Shown in pieces: positions 33,715-44,499 of a stretch of 64,000 nt of DNA; the stretch's first letter is position 1; the number at the start of each line of letters is the position of its first letter. Below the pieces are notes generated by a model. The model saw only the letters and a program-made list of their open reading frames with translations. It did not search any database and was not told the DNA's origin. The position numbers and the translations under genes were made by a program. Source of the DNA: Nitrospirota bacterium (GTDB lineage Bacteria; Nitrospirota; Thermodesulfovibrionia; Thermodesulfovibrionales; Dissulfurispiraceae); NCBI GenBank assembly GCA_009773415.1, contig WSNO01000013.1, forward strand, positions 62,001 through 126,000, given 5' to 3'.

Positions 33715-35789
33715 AGGAACTTCAGGACACCGATTCCCTTTAGTTCAAAAAGAAGCGTAAAGCTGAAATCCGAAGGCACTCCTGCTGCCGCCGGACGCTT
33801 CGTAATCTGGGAACTCACCGCCCAGCATTGCTGAATATGGGATGCTGTCAAAGAAACGTCTCTCAATTTCGGTTTCGCCTTTATATCATAGGACGCTATT
33901 GCATTGAACATCCAGTGTTTGAAATACTGCGTGCTGACTCCGAATGTATAGTACATAAGGTTGTCCGCCTTTGAGTAGCGCTCACCGACTGACAGACTCG
34001 TGCGGTCGAGAACCTCGACAATCAACTGACTGTTCACCGCCCGCGTTTCGCCCTCGGTGAAACTGTGCTCAACATCAACTGCCACAACGTAGCCCTTTGC
34101 GTTGTATCTTGTCTCAAGCCGCATCGGCTTGAGATAGCTGCGCCCGGCAAAGGGATTTGCTTCATATGGCTGCGAAAGCCTCAGGGCAAAAATGGAATCG
34201 CGAAACCGGAAATAATTCATGAGCGAGAAGCGGAATTCGGCTATCCGGTCATAAAGCTCGGCTGAATCAAGAAGCGGAAGCGCCGTGGTCTGAGGAACAA
34301 AATTATATTCCAGTGAGGGCTCTGCGACATGCGTGAACGAGCCGTACGTTTTCAGAAACCGCATGGTCGCCGAAGCGCGATAGCCGAACGTTTCCCGGTG
34401 CCCGGATGATCTGTTCGCAGCATCGTTTTTGAAGAGATATGCGGTCTCGCGCAGGGAAAGAGATTGCTGAAAACGAACGGAGTCGCCGAATGTGTGTGCA
34501 AGCGTCGGCATGATATCGAGTCGCTGACCGCTGACCGCTTCAGAGCGGACAAAATTTGTTATGCTGCTGGACAGATGAAAAACAAAAGGACCCGCCTTTG
34601 CAGGATGCATGGAGTACCCCGCCTCGGGCAGTCTCTGCAATTCATGCACTGATGCATCCCTGTTCAGATCGATCAAGTACTGCCCCAGCAAATAGGCCCG
34701 CCGATTCGAGCCGGCATAAGACGAATATTCTGCGGAAGACTGGAGAAAGCGATTGCTCGCAGCTCCGGCATAACGCCGGTAAAAGTCTGAATGGTTCACA
34801 TAATTGATATCGGCATAGGCCTTGCTGTCAGGGGAAAGACGGATATCACTGGCACCTTTGATCTCCCAATAATTTCTCCGCACATCTGTGTCGTAAATAT
34901 GATATGCCGACCAGGCACCTTTTCCGTCAAAGTCAAGATATCGGTATTCAAGCTTTTTTCCCACCCCGATCTTGCTGAAATAATCGACGGAGGCAGTGAG
35001 GTCCTTGTTGTCATCTATCGCCCAGAAGAAGGAAGGCTTGAAAATAAATCCTTTCAAAGAGCTCGAGCCGACAAGCGGCGTCAGAAAACCGGTTTCCCTG
35101 CCGCGCAGTGATGCCTGGAAATGCGGCGTGTAAAAAACAGGGACCCCTTTGGCCTGAAGCGTTGTACTGCCTGACGTTATGCTGTCTCCGACCGCGATGT
35201 CAACGTTGCTGCCATGAAATGCCCACGGCGGCGTTGTAGCGGAAGCGACCTGCTTCGGATTGCCGAGATATTTATTCTTTTTAAGGTTATCAGGAGTAAG
35301 GCAGGGCTCGCTGTCGCACGAAGATATCCTTGCGCTCCTGGCATAATAGCGATCTTCGGCAAGTTTGGCGATTTTCTCACCGTATATCCAGTAATGAATA
35401 GTATTGCGCTGACCTTTCAGGGCTGCCGGCAATGTGCCTGTTGCCTGGCTTGGACTGTAGCGGCGCTCCTTGAGAAAAATAAGGGCATTCTCCAGCGACC
35501 CCGTATTCTTGTCGAGATTCAGCAGGGCCTTCTCGGTATTAATGATCGCAGAGTCGTCCTCATAGACAACATTTCCATCAAGTTCCGATTCTCCGGTCTT
35601 GTTAAAAAGAATGGCCCTGTCTGCAGTAACAACCACACCATCGCGTTCTATTCTGACGTGTCCGGTCGCTACATATTTATCTTCTGTTTCGAAATGCTCC
35701 AGCATATCCGCAACAATGTTTGTTGCGGAAGCACATGAGCAGCAGACGAGCAGAATCAGAAATGCGGCAAGCGCATGCTTCACCGCCAC
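33711..35789 (-). CDS. lptD: LPS-assembly outer-membrane protein LptD
   Basis: A 692-residue protein that inserts LPS into the outer leaflet. A signal peptide (residues 1-22) is followed by an OstA/LptA-like N-terminal jellyroll (about 24-110; ATGHVRIERDGVVVTADRAI, LDGNVVYEDD), then a long beta-barrel rich in aromatic pairs. Cysteines in SSCDSEPC resemble those used for the disulfide linkage of LptD. The last 10 codons overlap the truB start. The folC stop overlaps its start by 10 bases. Shorter than E. coli LptD (784) but normal for other lineages. Confidence 0.88.
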   Translation of the reverse strand: MAVKHALAAFLILLVCCSCASATNIVADMLEHFETEDKYVATGHVRIERDGVVVTADRAILFNKTGESELDGNVVYEDDSAIINTEKALLNLDKNTGSLENALIFLKERRYSPSQATGTLPAALKGQRNTIHYWIYGEKIAKLAEDRYYARSARISSCDSEPCLTPDNLKKNKYLGNPKQVASATTPPWAFHGSNVDIAVGDSITSGSTTLQAKGVPVFYTPHFQASLRGRETGFLTPLVGSSSLKGFIFKPSFFWAIDDNKDLTASVDYFSKIGVGKKLEYRYLDFDGKGAWSAYHIYDTDVRRNYWEIKGASDIRLSPDSKAYADINYVNHSDFYRRYAGAASNRFLQSSAEYSSYAGSNRRAYLLGQYLIDLNRDASVHELQRLPEAGYSMHPAKAGPFVFHLSSSITNFVRSEAVSGQRLDIMPTLAHTFGDSVRFQQSLSLRETAYLFKNDAANRSSGHRETFGYRASATMRFLKTYGSFTHVAEPSLEYNFVPQTTALPLLDSAELYDRIAEFRFSLMNYFRFRDSIFALRLSQPYEANPFAGRSYLKPMRLETRYNAKGYVVAVDVEHSFTEGETRAVNSQLIVEVLDRTSLSVGERYSKADNLMYYTFGVSTQYFKHWMFNAIASYDIKAKPKLRDVSLTASHIQQCWAVSSQITKRPAAAGVPSDFSFTLLFELKGIGVLKFL

Positions 35790-37132
35790 TCGCGCACCTC
35801 ACCGAGGACAGCAGTTCGTCCGAGCGCATGACATGCCTCGCCAACAGTGTAAAGAGAGCCGGTTACCAGGATTAGCGATTCTCTGCCGGACGCTGAACTC
35901 ATTTCCCGGGAGAGCTTCCGCGCATATTCAAGCGCAGCGGGTACTGAAGCAACCACTGCACAATTCCGGCCATAGTGCCGGACGAGAGCGGCAATGAATT
36001 CCGGATCAGCCGCACGGGAAAAGTCCGGTGCTGTAGCGACAACCGAGTGCGCACAGGAACAAAGATGTTTCATCACCTCCGCACAATCTTTATCTGCGAG
36101 CATTCCTGCAACAAGAATAACATCATGGTGCGAAAGCGAACTGCTGACAAATCCTGCAAGGGCTTCGGCCGCCGCCGGATTGTGCGCCCCGTCAACAATC
36201 GTCAGCGGCTCCCGACCGATAATCTCAAGCCGCCCTCGCCACGAAACGCTTCGCAGGCCGGCTTGCGACTGTCCAGCACTAAACTTCGACTGAACGCCGC
36301 CCTGAGACTCCCCAAGGGCGATTCTGACGGCGTGCAGGGCAACAGCGGCGTTTTCCGCCTGATAAAGCCCGGCAAGCGGAGTCCGGCAATCGGCAATCCT
36401 CTCATCTCCGGAAACATAATCGAACTTGGTTCCGCCAAGAGAAGATTCTTTCCTATGCGCGAAAAAATCTTTTCCATGAAACACTGCTCTGCTTTCACGC
36501 TCATCGGCTGTCCCGGCAATAACAGTGTAAGCGTCGGGCAGCTGGGACGATGAAACAACCGGAACCCCGTGCTTGATAATGCCTGCCTTCTCGCGGGCAA
36601 TCTCCGCAAGTGAATTGCCGAGATACTCACGGTGATCCATGCTGATGCTCGTAATCACCGTCACGACCGGAAGAATCACATTCGTAGCATCAAGGCGGCC
36701 GCCCATCCCGGTCTCAATAACTGCCCAGTCGACATTGCGACGCGCAAAGTATAAAAATGCCATGGCGGTCACAAACTCGAAAAAGGTCGGGGTCGGCACG
36801 TCCGGACGGCACTCAAGAAGATCGCGAATCTCATCTGTAAGGGAAACAACTTCAGTTTCGGTTATTTCTTCTCCATCAACGCGCATGCGCTCGGTAAAGC
36901 TGACAAGATGCGGAGAAGTGTAAAGTGCTACACGATAGCCATGCGCAGCGAGCATGGAGGCGCACAGTGCGGCAACTGAACCTTTTCCGTTGGTGCCGGC
37001 AATATGAATGGCGCGATAGCTCTGATGAGGATTGCCGAGCAGTCCAAGAAGTATCTGCATCTTCTCAAGGCCGAGCTTCACTCCCTGTTTCTGCAGGGAA
37101 AGAAGGTAGTCTATCGAAGCCGAATAGCTCAT
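35780..37132 (-). CDS. folC: Folylpolyglutamate synthase / dihydrofolate synthase
   Basis: A 450-residue Mur-ligase-like ATPase that adds glutamate to folates. The P-loop is in HIAGTNGKGSVAALCASML, followed by SPHLVSFTERM, ETGMGGRLDATN and a catalytic ISMDHREYLGNSLAEIAREKAG. The C-terminal domain has VDGAHNPAAAEALAGF. Its place after accD is conserved in many bacteria (accD-folC). It begins 3 bases after the accD stop. Confidence 0.94.
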   Translation of the reverse strand: MSYSASIDYLLSLQKQGVKLGLEKMQILLGLLGNPHQSYRAIHIAGTNGKGSVAALCASMLAAHGYRVALYTSPHLVSFTERMRVDGEEITETEVVSLTDEIRDLLECRPDVPTPTFFEFVTAMAFLYFARRNVDWAVIETGMGGRLDATNVILPVVTVITSISMDHREYLGNSLAEIAREKAGIIKHGVPVVSSSQLPDAYTVIAGTADERESRAVFHGKDFFAHRKESSLGGTKFDYVSGDERIADCRTPLAGLYQAENAAVALHAVRIALGESQGGVQSKFSAGQSQAGLRSVSWRGRLEIIGREPLTIVDGAHNPAAAEALAGFVSSSLSHHDVILVAGMLADKDCAEVMKHLCSCAHSVVATAPDFSRAADPEFIAALVRHYGRNCAVVASVPAALEYARKLSREMSSASGRESLILVTGSLYTVGEACHALGRTAVLGEVREWR

Positions 37133-37135
37133 CGA

Positions 37136-37987
37136 CTATTTGGCTGCTGCCCCAGGCATGAAGTTGCCGATTAGCTTCGCAAGAGTATCTTTTAACTCCT
37201 GGCGCTCAACCACGAGATCGATCATCCCGTGTTCAAGCAGAAATTCAGCGCGCTGAAAGTTTTCGGGGAGCTGCTGCTTGATTGTCTGCTCGATAACGCG
37301 CGGGCCGGCAAAGCCGATCAGGCTCCGCGGTTCAGCAACTATGATGTCTCCGAGCATCGCAAAGCTTGCGGTAACACCGCCGAATGTCGGGTCTGCAAGC
37401 ACTGAAATATAGAGAACATCTGATTCCCGCAGACGACCGATAGCGGCAGAGACCTTCGCCATCTGCATCAGCGAGAACATTCCTTCCTGCATCCGCGCTC
37501 CTCCCGATGATGCGATCGTAATAAGCGGCACCCTGCGTTCGAGCGCACGCTCGGCAGCGCGTGAGATCTTCTCGCCGACCACCGACCCCATGCTGCCGCC
37601 CATGAAAGAAAAGTCCATAATGGCAAGCACAGCGGGAAACCCCTTTATGAGGATATCTCCATACAGCGCCGCTTCGTTCAGTCCGCTTTTAATGCGGTTG
37701 TCGGCAATGCGCTTCGCATACGGGACATTGTCCATAAACTCGAGCGGATCGGTGGTGGCAAGATCCGCATCGAGCTCTGCAAAACTGCCGTCATCGGCAA
37801 GAATCCGCAAGCGCTCCCTGCTGCTGATGCGAAAATGATAAGTGCATTTCGGACAGACCTGCCGGTTCTTTTCGATCTCTTTCTTGTAGACGATTTCCTT
37901 GCAGTTGTCGCACTTTACCCAGAGGCCTTCCGGGATTTTGACCTTCTTTTCGGTCTTCAGCTCTTTTTTCTTCTTAAACCATGCCAT
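37136..37987 (-). CDS. accD: Acetyl-CoA carboxylase carboxyltransferase subunit beta
   Basis: A 283-residue subunit that transfers carboxyl from carboxybiotin to acetyl-CoA, the first step of fatty acid synthesis. It starts with a basic MAWFKKKKELKTEKKVKIP and a four-Cys zinc ribbon (VKCDNCKEIVYKKEIE and VCPKCTYHF). The crotonase-fold region has GGSMGSVVGEKI and SSGGARMQEGMFSLMQMA. ATG 37987 is the conserved start; the 23 extra upstream codons come from an intergenic repeat fragment (TTCAGGATTCAGG). No Shine-Dalgarno is seen. It lies between trpA and folC as in many proteobacteria. Confidence 0.94.
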   Translation of the reverse strand: MAWFKKKKELKTEKKVKIPEGLWVKCDNCKEIVYKKEIEKNRQVCPKCTYHFRISSRERLRILADDGSFAELDADLATTDPLEFMDNVPYAKRIADNRIKSGLNEAALYGDILIKGFPAVLAIMDFSFMGGSMGSVVGEKISRAAERALERRVPLITIASSGGARMQEGMFSLMQMAKVSAAIGRLRESDVLYISVLADPTFGGVTASFAMLGDIIVAEPRSLIGFAGPRVIEQTIKQQLPENFQRAEFLLEHGMIDLVVERQELKDTLAKLIGNFMPGAAAK

Positions 37988-38059
37988 ACATTCAGGATTC
38001 AGGGCCAAAGATGCAGCTGGTAGAGATAAAACGGATCTCCGCCTGCTGACATTCAACCC

Positions 38060-38860
38060 TTAAATTGCCTCCCTCAGTTCTCTGATAAATGCCTCTGCGG
38101 CATCCGGACGCTCATGAAACGTCCTGACCAGCGCACTGCCGACGATAACACCGTCGGCTACTTCACGCATCATGCGGGCATCCTGTGCGCTCGAAACGCC
38201 GAATCCCACTGCAACAGGCTTTCGGGAGCGTTCACGGACAGACTGCACATGACGGGCAAACGATTCATCAACATGCAGAGCAGTTCCGGTAATCCCCGTC
38301 ATGGAGACATAATAGACGAATCCGCTTGATGCCGACACTATTTTCTTTACGCGATCCTCTGTCGATGTCGGGGCAACGAGAAATATGGTCGCGAGTTTTT
38401 TACCCTTCCCCCCGGTTTTCGCATAAGAAATAAATGCGGATGCTTCATCAGGAGGAAGATCCGGCAGAATAACGCCATCAACTCCTGCCTCAAGCGCGTC
38501 CGCCACAAACTGTTGCTCGCCGTATTTGAAAATGATGTTGTAATACGTCATCAGCACAATCGGAATCTGAGTCACTGTTCGCAGTTCCTTCACAAGGGAA
38601 AGCACATGCCGCAGCGCTGTGCCCGATGCAAGCGCCCGCTCAGCCGCACGCTGAATCGTGGGGCCATCGGCGACCGGATCGGAGAATGGAACGCCGAGTT
38701 CCACGATGTCGACGCCGCAACGCTCCAGCAAAAGCACCTGCTCTTTTGTTCGCTCTAGAGACGTGTCCCCCGCCATAATGTACGTAATGAAAGCCTTTTT
38801 CTGCTCCCGCTTCAGGCGGGCAAAGGTTGCATCAATCCTGTTCTGCGGCGCACGGCTCAT
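38060..38860 (-). CDS. trpA: Tryptophan synthase alpha subunit
   Basis: A 266-residue TIM-barrel subunit cleaving indole-3-glycerol phosphate to indole. Catalytic Glu54 and Asp65 are in [18 protein letters not shown]. The phosphate-binding [11 protein letters not shown] and VGSALVR motifs are present. Start ATG 38860 overlaps the trpB stop by 4 bases. Confidence 0.96.
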   Translation of the reverse strand: MSRAPQNRIDATFARLKREQKKAFITYIMAGDTSLERTKEQVLLLERCGVDIVELGVPFSDPVADGPTIQRAAERALASGTALRHVLSLVKELRTVTQIPIVLMTYYNIIFKYGEQQFVADALEAGVDGVILPDLPPDEASAFISYAKTGGKGKKLATIFLVAPTSTEDRVKKIVSASSGFVYYVSMTGITGTALHVDESFARHVQSVRERSRKPVAVGFGVSSAQDARMMREVADGVIVGSALVRTFHERPDAAEAFIRELREAI

Positions 38861-40041
38861 AGCGGCATTCCCTGAATCTGCGCGACCTGCTGCACATCCT
38901 TGTCGCCACGACCGGACAGGTTCAGAAGTATTATTTTATCCTTGCTGAGGACACGGGCTCTCCTGACCGCTTCGGCAACAGCATGAGCAGACTCAAGCGC
39001 CGGGATAATCCCCTCAGTCCGGGCAAGCAGCCCAAAGGCTTCAAGCGCTTCGCTATCGGTTGCCCATGTATAGTTCACGCGCCCGCTGTCATGCAGAAAT
39101 GCATGCTGCGGGCCTACCGAGGCGTAGTCAAGCCCTGCCGAAACAGAGTGCGTTTCAAGCACATTGCCGTTTTCATCCTGCATAACATACGTTTTACATC
39201 CCTGCAATATGCCGACCGAACCGCCTGCAGCAAAGCGTGCGGCATGCTTCCCTGTTGCAATGCCGTCGCCGCCCGCCTCAACTCCGACCATCTCGATTGC
39301 GTCGTCAAGAAAAGCGTTAAACAGACCCATGGCATTACTTCCCCCGCCTACACACGCAACAAGACAGTCCGGAAGGCGGCCCTCCGCAGCCACTATCTGC
39401 GTCCGCGCCTCATTGCCGATGACCGACTGGAAGTCGCGAACAATCATCGGAAACGGATGAGGACCAAAGACGGTGCCGAGAACGTAATGGGTGGTGCGGA
39501 CATTCGCTGTCCAGTCGCGGAGCGCCTCGTTGATGGCGTCCTTCAATGTCTGCGAACCGAGCGGAACTTCGATAACATTCGCGCCGAGCATGCGCATGCG
39601 GACCACATTAAGAGCCTGCCTCCTGACGTCGACGGATCCCATATATACTTCGCACTGCAGGCCGAGCAGCGCAGCACCTGTCGCGGTTGCCACGCCGTGC
39701 TGCCCCGCGCCGGTTTCGGCAATAACCCTTTTCTTTCCCATACGCCCGGCAAGCAGGCATTGTCCGAGCGCGTTGTTGATTTTGTGGGCTCCGGTATGTG
39801 CAAGATCTTCACGTTTCAGATAGATCTTTGCGCCGCCGACTTCTTCAGTAAGGCGCTTCGCATAATAAAGAGCTGTAGGTCTGCCGATAAACGTTGAATT
39901 CAGGTGAGCAATCTCGGCACGAAATATCTTGTCTTTCCGTGCAACCGCATATGCCTGTTCAAGCTCGTGAAGTGCAGGCATAAGCGTTTCCGGAGCGAAT
40001 CTCCCCCCGTACTGACCAAAGTATCCTTTTTTATCAGGCAA
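38857..40041 (-). CDS. trpB: Tryptophan synthase beta subunit (TrpB1)
   Basis: A 394-residue PLP enzyme joining indole and serine. The PLP lysine is in [12 protein letters not shown] and the phosphate cradle in [10 protein letters not shown]. No ATG or GTG lies near the conserved start; TTG 40041 yields [20 protein letters not shown] and puts the PLP lysine at residue 87, the same number as in Salmonella TrpB. An in-frame ATC pair 4-9 bases earlier lies better behind the G8 run that could act as Shine-Dalgarno. Longer upstream extension is unlike TrpB. It heads trpB-trpA-accD-folC-lptD-truB-purB. Confidence 0.93.
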   Translation of the reverse strand: MPDKKGYFGQYGGRFAPETLMPALHELEQAYAVARKDKIFRAEIAHLNSTFIGRPTALYYAKRLTEEVGGAKIYLKREDLAHTGAHKINNALGQCLLAGRMGKKRVIAETGAGQHGVATATGAALLGLQCEVYMGSVDVRRQALNVVRMRMLGANVIEVPLGSQTLKDAINEALRDWTANVRTTHYVLGTVFGPHPFPMIVRDFQSVIGNEARTQIVAAEGRLPDCLVACVGGGSNAMGLFNAFLDDAIEMVGVEAGGDGIATGKHAARFAAGGSVGILQGCKTYVMQDENGNVLETHSVSAGLDYASVGPQHAFLHDSGRVNYTWATDSEALEAFGLLARTEGIIPALESAHAVAEAVRRARVLSKDKIILLNLSGRGDKDVQQVAQIQGMPL

Positions 40042-40369
40042 CGTGATGATGAGAATCCCCCCCCAGTGGTGTGTCGGTTTAAGAAGTTTATTATAGCATA
40101 ATAGGCATATGATATAATGACTTACAAAGCACACTACAGCGGTCTGATGGAGAATTGCATGACGGATCAGGCGCGGCATAATGCTGCCGATGCTGCCTGC
40201 GCGGTTCTTTTGCATGCGCTGCTCATGATAACTGCGATTCCGCTTACACGAACACTCAGCTCTAAGAAAAGCGACTGTCGGCACTGCTGGCTGTTTCGGG
40301 CTGAAGCTCATTGAATACAATATGAAACTATTTGCTAAAATAGAAAATTATTCTGTTTGAGGAGGCATC
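40042..40369. promoter_or_regulatory. Divergent promoter region between trpB and trpB2
   Basis: No convincing gene. Perfect extended -10 boxes point both ways: TGCTATAAT on the minus strand (40090-40098) for trpB and TGATATAAT on the plus strand (40110-40118). A third plus-strand box, TGCTAAAAT (40333-40341), is closest to trpB2, whose GAGGAGG ribosome binding site is at 40359-40365. A small hairpin (40174-40178 with 40185-40189) is present. A 66-codon plus-strand frame at 40117-40314 lacks protein-like features. No Trp-rich leader peptide was seen. Confidence 0.6.
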
Positions 40370-41722
40370 ATGAGAGAAACCAAAATTACCCTTTCCGAAA
40401 AAGAAATACCGCGCCAGTGGTACAACATCGCGGCGGACATGCCCACTCGTCCGAAACCGCCGCTCCATCCCGGCACGAAAGAACCGATCGGTCCGCAGGA
40501 CCTTGCGGCGATTTTCCCTATGGCACTGATCGAGCAGGAAGTTTCAACGCAGCAATGGATTGACATTCCTGAAGAAGTGCTCGATATTTATTCCCTCTGG
40601 CGTCCGTCGCCGCTTTTTCGCGCCCATCGGCTCGAAAAGATGCTCGGCACTCCTGCCCGCATTTATTATAAATATGAGGGAGTCAGCCCGGCCGGCAGTC
40701 ACAAGCCGAACACTGCCGTACCGCAGGCTTATTACAACAAACAGGCCGGAATTAAGCGCATTGCAACCGAAACGGGCGCAGGACAGTGGGGTTCATCCAT
40801 GGCGCTGGCCGGCAGCATGTTCGGGCTCGAAGTGACTGTCTACATGGTAAAAGTAAGCTTTAACCAGAAACCGTACAGAAGAATTGCAATGGAGACCTGG
40901 GGTGCGACCGTTCATCCGAGCCCGTCGACACTGACGAATTCCGGAAGAAAGATTCTGGAGCTCGATCCGGACAATCAGGGCAGCCTCGGCATAGCAATCT
41001 CGGAAGCTGTCGAGGATGCTGCAACGCGCCCGGATACGAACTACGCTCTTGGCTCTGTACTGAATCATGTCGTCCTCCACCAGACAGTTGTCGGATTGGA
41101 AACAAAGAAGCAGTTCGCGCTTGTCAATGACTATCCTGATATCATTATCGCCTGCTGCGGCGGCGGCAGCAACTTCGGTGGGATCGCATTTCCGTTTATC
41201 CAGGACAAAATCGCCGGCAAACAGATCAGGGCAATCGCGGTTGAGCCGTCCTCCTGCCCGACGCTTACGAAGGGCGAGTTCCGGTACGACTTTGGCGACA
41301 CTGCCGGACTTACGCCCCTGATGATGCAGTATACGCTTGGTCATGACTTTATGCCTCCCGGTATCCATGCGGGCGGGCTGCGATATCATGGCGATTCCGC
41401 CCTGGTGTCTCAGCTTTATCATGACGGACTCATTGAGGCGAAGTCATACGGCCAGATGACATGTTTTGAAGCCGCTCTCATGTTTTCGAAGTCCGAAGCG
41501 ATTATCCCGGCTCCTGAAAGCTCGCATGCAATCCGGGCTGCAATTGATGAAGCATTGATTGCCCGGGAAGAAGGCAAGGAAAAGTCTATTGTTTTCTGCC
41601 TGAGCGGCCATGGGTATCTTGACCTCGCCGCGTATGATGATTATCTGAACGGCAAACTCAGCGATTACGAGTATCCGGATGAGCTGATCCGCGAATCGCT
41701 CAGCAGGCTACCCAAGATATAA
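40370..41722 (+). CDS. trpB2: TrpB2-type tryptophan synthase beta-like protein
   Basis: A 450-residue PLP enzyme of the TrpB2 group, longer than TrpB1. The PLP lysine is Lys112 in [14 protein letters not shown] and the phosphate loop is [10 protein letters not shown]. TrpB2 proteins usually work without tight binding to TrpA, taking free indole or acting as serine-dependent enzymes. The gene has a good ribosome binding site and is followed 2 bases later by trpF. A canonical trpB lies in the opposite direction 328 bases away, so the cell has both forms. Confidence 0.93.
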   Translation: MRETKITLSEKEIPRQWYNIAADMPTRPKPPLHPGTKEPIGPQDLAAIFPMALIEQEVSTQQWIDIPEEVLDIYSLWRPSPLFRAHRLEKMLGTPARIYYKYEGVSPAGSHKPNTAVPQAYYNKQAGIKRIATETGAGQWGSSMALAGSMFGLEVTVYMVKVSFNQKPYRRIAMETWGATVHPSPSTLTNSGRKILELDPDNQGSLGIAISEAVEDAATRPDTNYALGSVLNHVVLHQTVVGLETKKQFALVNDYPDIIIACCGGGSNFGGIAFPFIQDKIAGKQIRAIAVEPSSCPTLTKGEFRYDFGDTAGLTPLMMQYTLGHDFMPPGIHAGGLRYHGDSALVSQLYHDGLIEAKSYGQMTCFEAALMFSKSEAIIPAPESSHAIRAAIDEALIAREEGKEKSIVFCLSGHGYLDLAAYDDYLNGKLSDYEYPDELIRESLSRLPKI

Positions 41723-41724
41723 AC

Positions 41725-42348
41725 ATGGTCCGCATAAAAATCTGCGGAATAACGAATGCCGAGGATGCATCGGCTGCCGTTGAGTACGGTGCCGATGCCC
41801 TCGGCTTTGTTTTTTATCCAAAGAGTCCCAGATGCATCACCCCTGAGAATGCCCGCACGATCATCGAAGCGCTTCCGCCGTTCGTCACCACCGTCGGGGT
41901 ATTCGTCAATGAAACCGTTGAGACGGTCAACCACATCAGGTCGGAAACCGGGATTACCATGATACAGCTGCATGGCGAAGAGCCGCCTGCACTCTGTAAA
42001 GCATGGCCGCATGTCATTAAGGCATTCCGGGTAGCGGCGATGTCTGACCTTGATTCGCTTGCGCAATACTCAGCTTCCGCCTTCCTGTTCGATACCTATT
42101 CCCCCGCTGAATACGGCGGCACCGGACAGATTTTCAACTGGGAGATTGCGGTCGAGGCAAAGCGTTATGGCCGGATTATTCTTGCCGGCGGACTGACGCC
42201 TGACAATATTGCACAGGCCGTTGCGAAAGTAACCCCTTACGGTGTGGATGTCAGCAGCGGGGTCGAGCGGGAAAAAGGCAGGAAAGACCTCGAAAAAATG
42301 CGGCTCTTCATCGAACGGGCGAAGTCCGCTTCGATGCCACTCGGATAA
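41725..42348 (+). CDS. trpF: Phosphoribosylanthranilate isomerase
   Basis: A 207-residue TIM-barrel isomerase in tryptophan synthesis. It starts with [15 protein letters not shown], with the catalytic Cys, and has the Asp in [20 protein letters not shown] and the phosphate loop [16 protein letters not shown]. The usual neighbour arrangement is trpF-trpB-trpA; here trpF is with trpB2 on the other strand. Its last 41 bases overlap the 3' end of queF convergently. Confidence 0.95.
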   Translation: MVRIKICGITNAEDASAAVEYGADALGFVFYPKSPRCITPENARTIIEALPPFVTTVGVFVNETVETVNHIRSETGITMIQLHGEEPPALCKAWPHVIKAFRVAAMSDLDSLAQYSASAFLFDTYSPAEYGGTGQIFNWEIAVEAKRYGRIILAGGLTPDNIAQAVAKVTPYGVDVSSGVEREKGRKDLEKMRLFIERAKSASMPLG

Positions 42349-42688
42349 CCGTCTTCACATTCCCTCGCGGATTGAAGTCTCCAATCACTTCCAGATACTT
42401 CGGCTTCAGCACCTTCTGCAGCTCGCCGAAAATCAGGTTCGTAGCCCCTTCATGCGAGATATGCTGATCGCGGAATGAATTCAGCCAGAGCTTCAACGCT
42501 TTCAGTTCAACTATTTTCTTTGCGGGAACGTATATCAGCCTGATCGTCGCAAAATCAGGGTAGCCGGATCGGGGACAGAGGCAGGTGAACTCGGGAAAGC
42601 TTATCGATATCTCATAATCACGATTGGGATTCGGGTTCGGCCAGATTTCGAGTATCGCATCTTGCACCGCTTTTTCACCGTATTTCAT
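42308..42688 (-). CDS. queF: 7-cyano-7-deazaguanine reductase QueF
   Basis: A 126-residue NADPH-dependent reductase turning preQ0 into preQ1 in queuosine synthesis. The thioimide-forming Cys38 is in [14 protein letters not shown] and the conserved acid Glu80 in [15 protein letters not shown]. Length matches the short (type I, Bacillus-like) family. A perfect AGGAGG precedes ATG 42688. It follows the ABC exporter by 10 bases and so probably rides on the LPS transcript. Its 3' end overlaps that of trpF by 41 bases. Confidence 0.94.
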   Translation of the reverse strand: MKYGEKAVQDAILEIWPNPNPNRDYEISISFPEFTCLCPRSGYPDFATIRLIYVPAKKIVELKALKLWLNSFRDQHISHEGATNLIFGELQKVLKPKYLEVIGDFNPRGNVKTVIRVASKRTSPVR

Positions 42689-42698
42689 AGCATTCCTC

Positions 42699-44486
42699 CT
42701 ACTGCCTCGTATAATCAGGCTCAGCGTCATCAGTGCGGAACTGCATAGCGTAAAGCTCCGCATAGAGTCCGCCCTGAGCAAGCAGTTCAGCATGCGACCC
42801 CTGCTGCACAATTCGCCCCTGACTCATAACAATAATCCGGTTCGCCTTCTGGATGGTAGAAAGCCGGTGCGCAATAACTATTGTTGTTCTGCCCTGCATC
42901 AGCACTTCAAGCGCATTTTGCACCTGGTGCTCTGATTCCGTATCCAGCGATGACGTTGCTTCATCGAGAATCAGAATGCTCGGATTTCTCAGGATCGCGC
43001 GGGCGATCGTAATGCGCTGCTTCTGACCGCCGGAGAGTCGCACTCCCCGTTCTCCTATCCGGGTTTCATATCTTTCTGGCAATTCCATAATGAACTCATG
43101 AGCAAATGCCGCCTTTGCAGCGGCAATGATTTCATTTTCCGTTGCATCGGGTCTGCCATACAGGATATTCGCTCTTATGGTGTCATCAAAAAGAATCACA
43201 TCCTGAGTCACGGCGCCGATACAATTTCTCAGGGACTGAAGCGAAAGGGTCCGAATATCCTTTCCATCAATGTATAGAGCGCCGCCTGTCGGATGCCAGA
43301 AGCCGGCGACAAGGTCAACAACCGTACTCTTTCCGGCGCCGCTATATCCAACGAGAGCAATAATCTCTCCTCGGCGAACCGAAAACGATATGGCCTCCAG
43401 AGCATCAACCTGAGTTGCCGGATAGCGGAAGAAAACATTCTCAAAAACGATGCCTCCCTGAACCACGATCGCCTCGGCACCCGACTTCTCAGGTGGTTCG
43501 GCAATGATTCCGCGGATACGGTCAAGCACCGTGCGCCCCTGCTGAAAACTATTATGGACACGGCTCAAACGCTTCAGTGGGGTAAACATAAGCAGAACTG
43601 CCGCGACGAATGAAAAGAAGTCCCCCGATGATATCCGGTCGGACAACACCAGACTTCCGCCATAAAAAATAATGACGGCGACTCCTATTCCGGCGACGAT
43701 ATCAGCATTAAATGAGGAGAACTCGTTTATTCTCACTTCGCGCATGCTGTTTCGGTAGTGGTCTGAAAGAATTTTATCGTTTTTCTTCCTTAGCGCCGTT
43801 TCCATAGTGAACGCTTTGATAATCTTCATGCCCTGAAGGCTCTCGCTCAGCATTGTTGCAATCTGAGCAAGCAGTAAGCGGGTATTCATGCTTGTTTTTT
43901 TCATCCGGCTCCCAAGCTTTCCGATACTGAAAACGATAACAGGAATTGCCAGAAACGAGATCAAAGCCAGTTCAACGTTTCGGGAGATCGCTACTCCGGC
44001 CAGCACGAGAACTGTACCGCTTTCAACAAGAAAGTCCTTAATCGAAAAAGCAACTGTGCTCTGGACCATGCCTATGTCATTCAGTATTTTGGAGACCACA
44101 TCGCCGCTTGATGATCGGGAGTGAAAAGACATGGGGAGGGAAAGCAGTTTTTCATATACCTTCTGCCGAAGAAAGCGCACAATCTTTGCTCCGATGGATG
44201 CCATAAGGTAGTTATTGCAGAAAGTAAATATCCCCCGAAGCGTGAACAGGGCAATAACGCCAAGCGGCAGCAAATAGAGATACTCCGCCTCCTTTCTGAT
44301 GAAAATCGTATCAAGAGCTGGCTTGACGCTCCAGGCAATAGCGCCGTTGATGCCGGAAAGAATAAGGCTGCAAACGGCGGCTGCAAACAGTCTGAGAGCA
44401 TGAGGACGGGAAAGTCGCCCGATTACGGCGAGATCTTCCTTCCATCCGTGCGAGTCTGTCGTTCGAAATATTCTGTCGAGAGACAT
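42699..44486 (-). CDS. msbA: Lipid A export ABC transporter, MsbA-like
   Basis: A 595-residue half-transporter: a six-helix transmembrane domain (about 30-320) and an ATPase domain with Walker [12 protein letters not shown], signature LSGGQKQRI and Walker [13 protein letters not shown]. Its context, following an O-antigen ligase and glycosyltransferases, suggests it flips lipid A-core like MsbA. ATG 44486 is chosen for its AAGGGA ribosome binding site and position after the previous stop; the frame is open to 44564. It is followed by queF. Confidence 0.87.
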   Translation of the reverse strand: MSLDRIFRTTDSHGWKEDLAVIGRLSRPHALRLFAAAVCSLILSGINGAIAWSVKPALDTIFIRKEAEYLYLLPLGVIALFTLRGIFTFCNNYLMASIGAKIVRFLRQKVYEKLLSLPMSFHSRSSSGDVVSKILNDIGMVQSTVAFSIKDFLVESGTVLVLAGVAISRNVELALISFLAIPVIVFSIGKLGSRMKKTSMNTRLLLAQIATMLSESLQGMKIIKAFTMETALRKKNDKILSDHYRNSMREVRINEFSSFNADIVAGIGVAVIIFYGGSLVLSDRISSGDFFSFVAAVLLMFTPLKRLSRVHNSFQQGRTVLDRIRGIIAEPPEKSGAEAIVVQGGIVFENVFFRYPATQVDALEAISFSVRRGEIIALVGYSGAGKSTVVDLVAGFWHPTGGALYIDGKDIRTLSLQSLRNCIGAVTQDVILFDDTIRANILYGRPDATENEIIAAAKAAFAHEFIMELPERYETRIGERGVRLSGGQKQRITIARAILRNPSILILDEATSSLDTESEHQVQNALEVLMQGRTTIVIAHRLSTIQKANRIIVMSQGRIVQQGSHAELLAQGGLYAELYAMQFRTDDAEPDYTRQ

Positions 44487-44499
44487 CAGATCCCTTCCC

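Noticed and set aside
40057-40064. Run of eight C as a frameshift disrupting trpB
   Set aside because: The conserved TrpB sequence begins downstream of the run, so an error there would not affect the protein.
40117-40314. 66-codon plus-strand frame in the trp divergent region
   Set aside because: No ribosome binding site, no recognisable protein features, and its start overlaps the extended -10 box.
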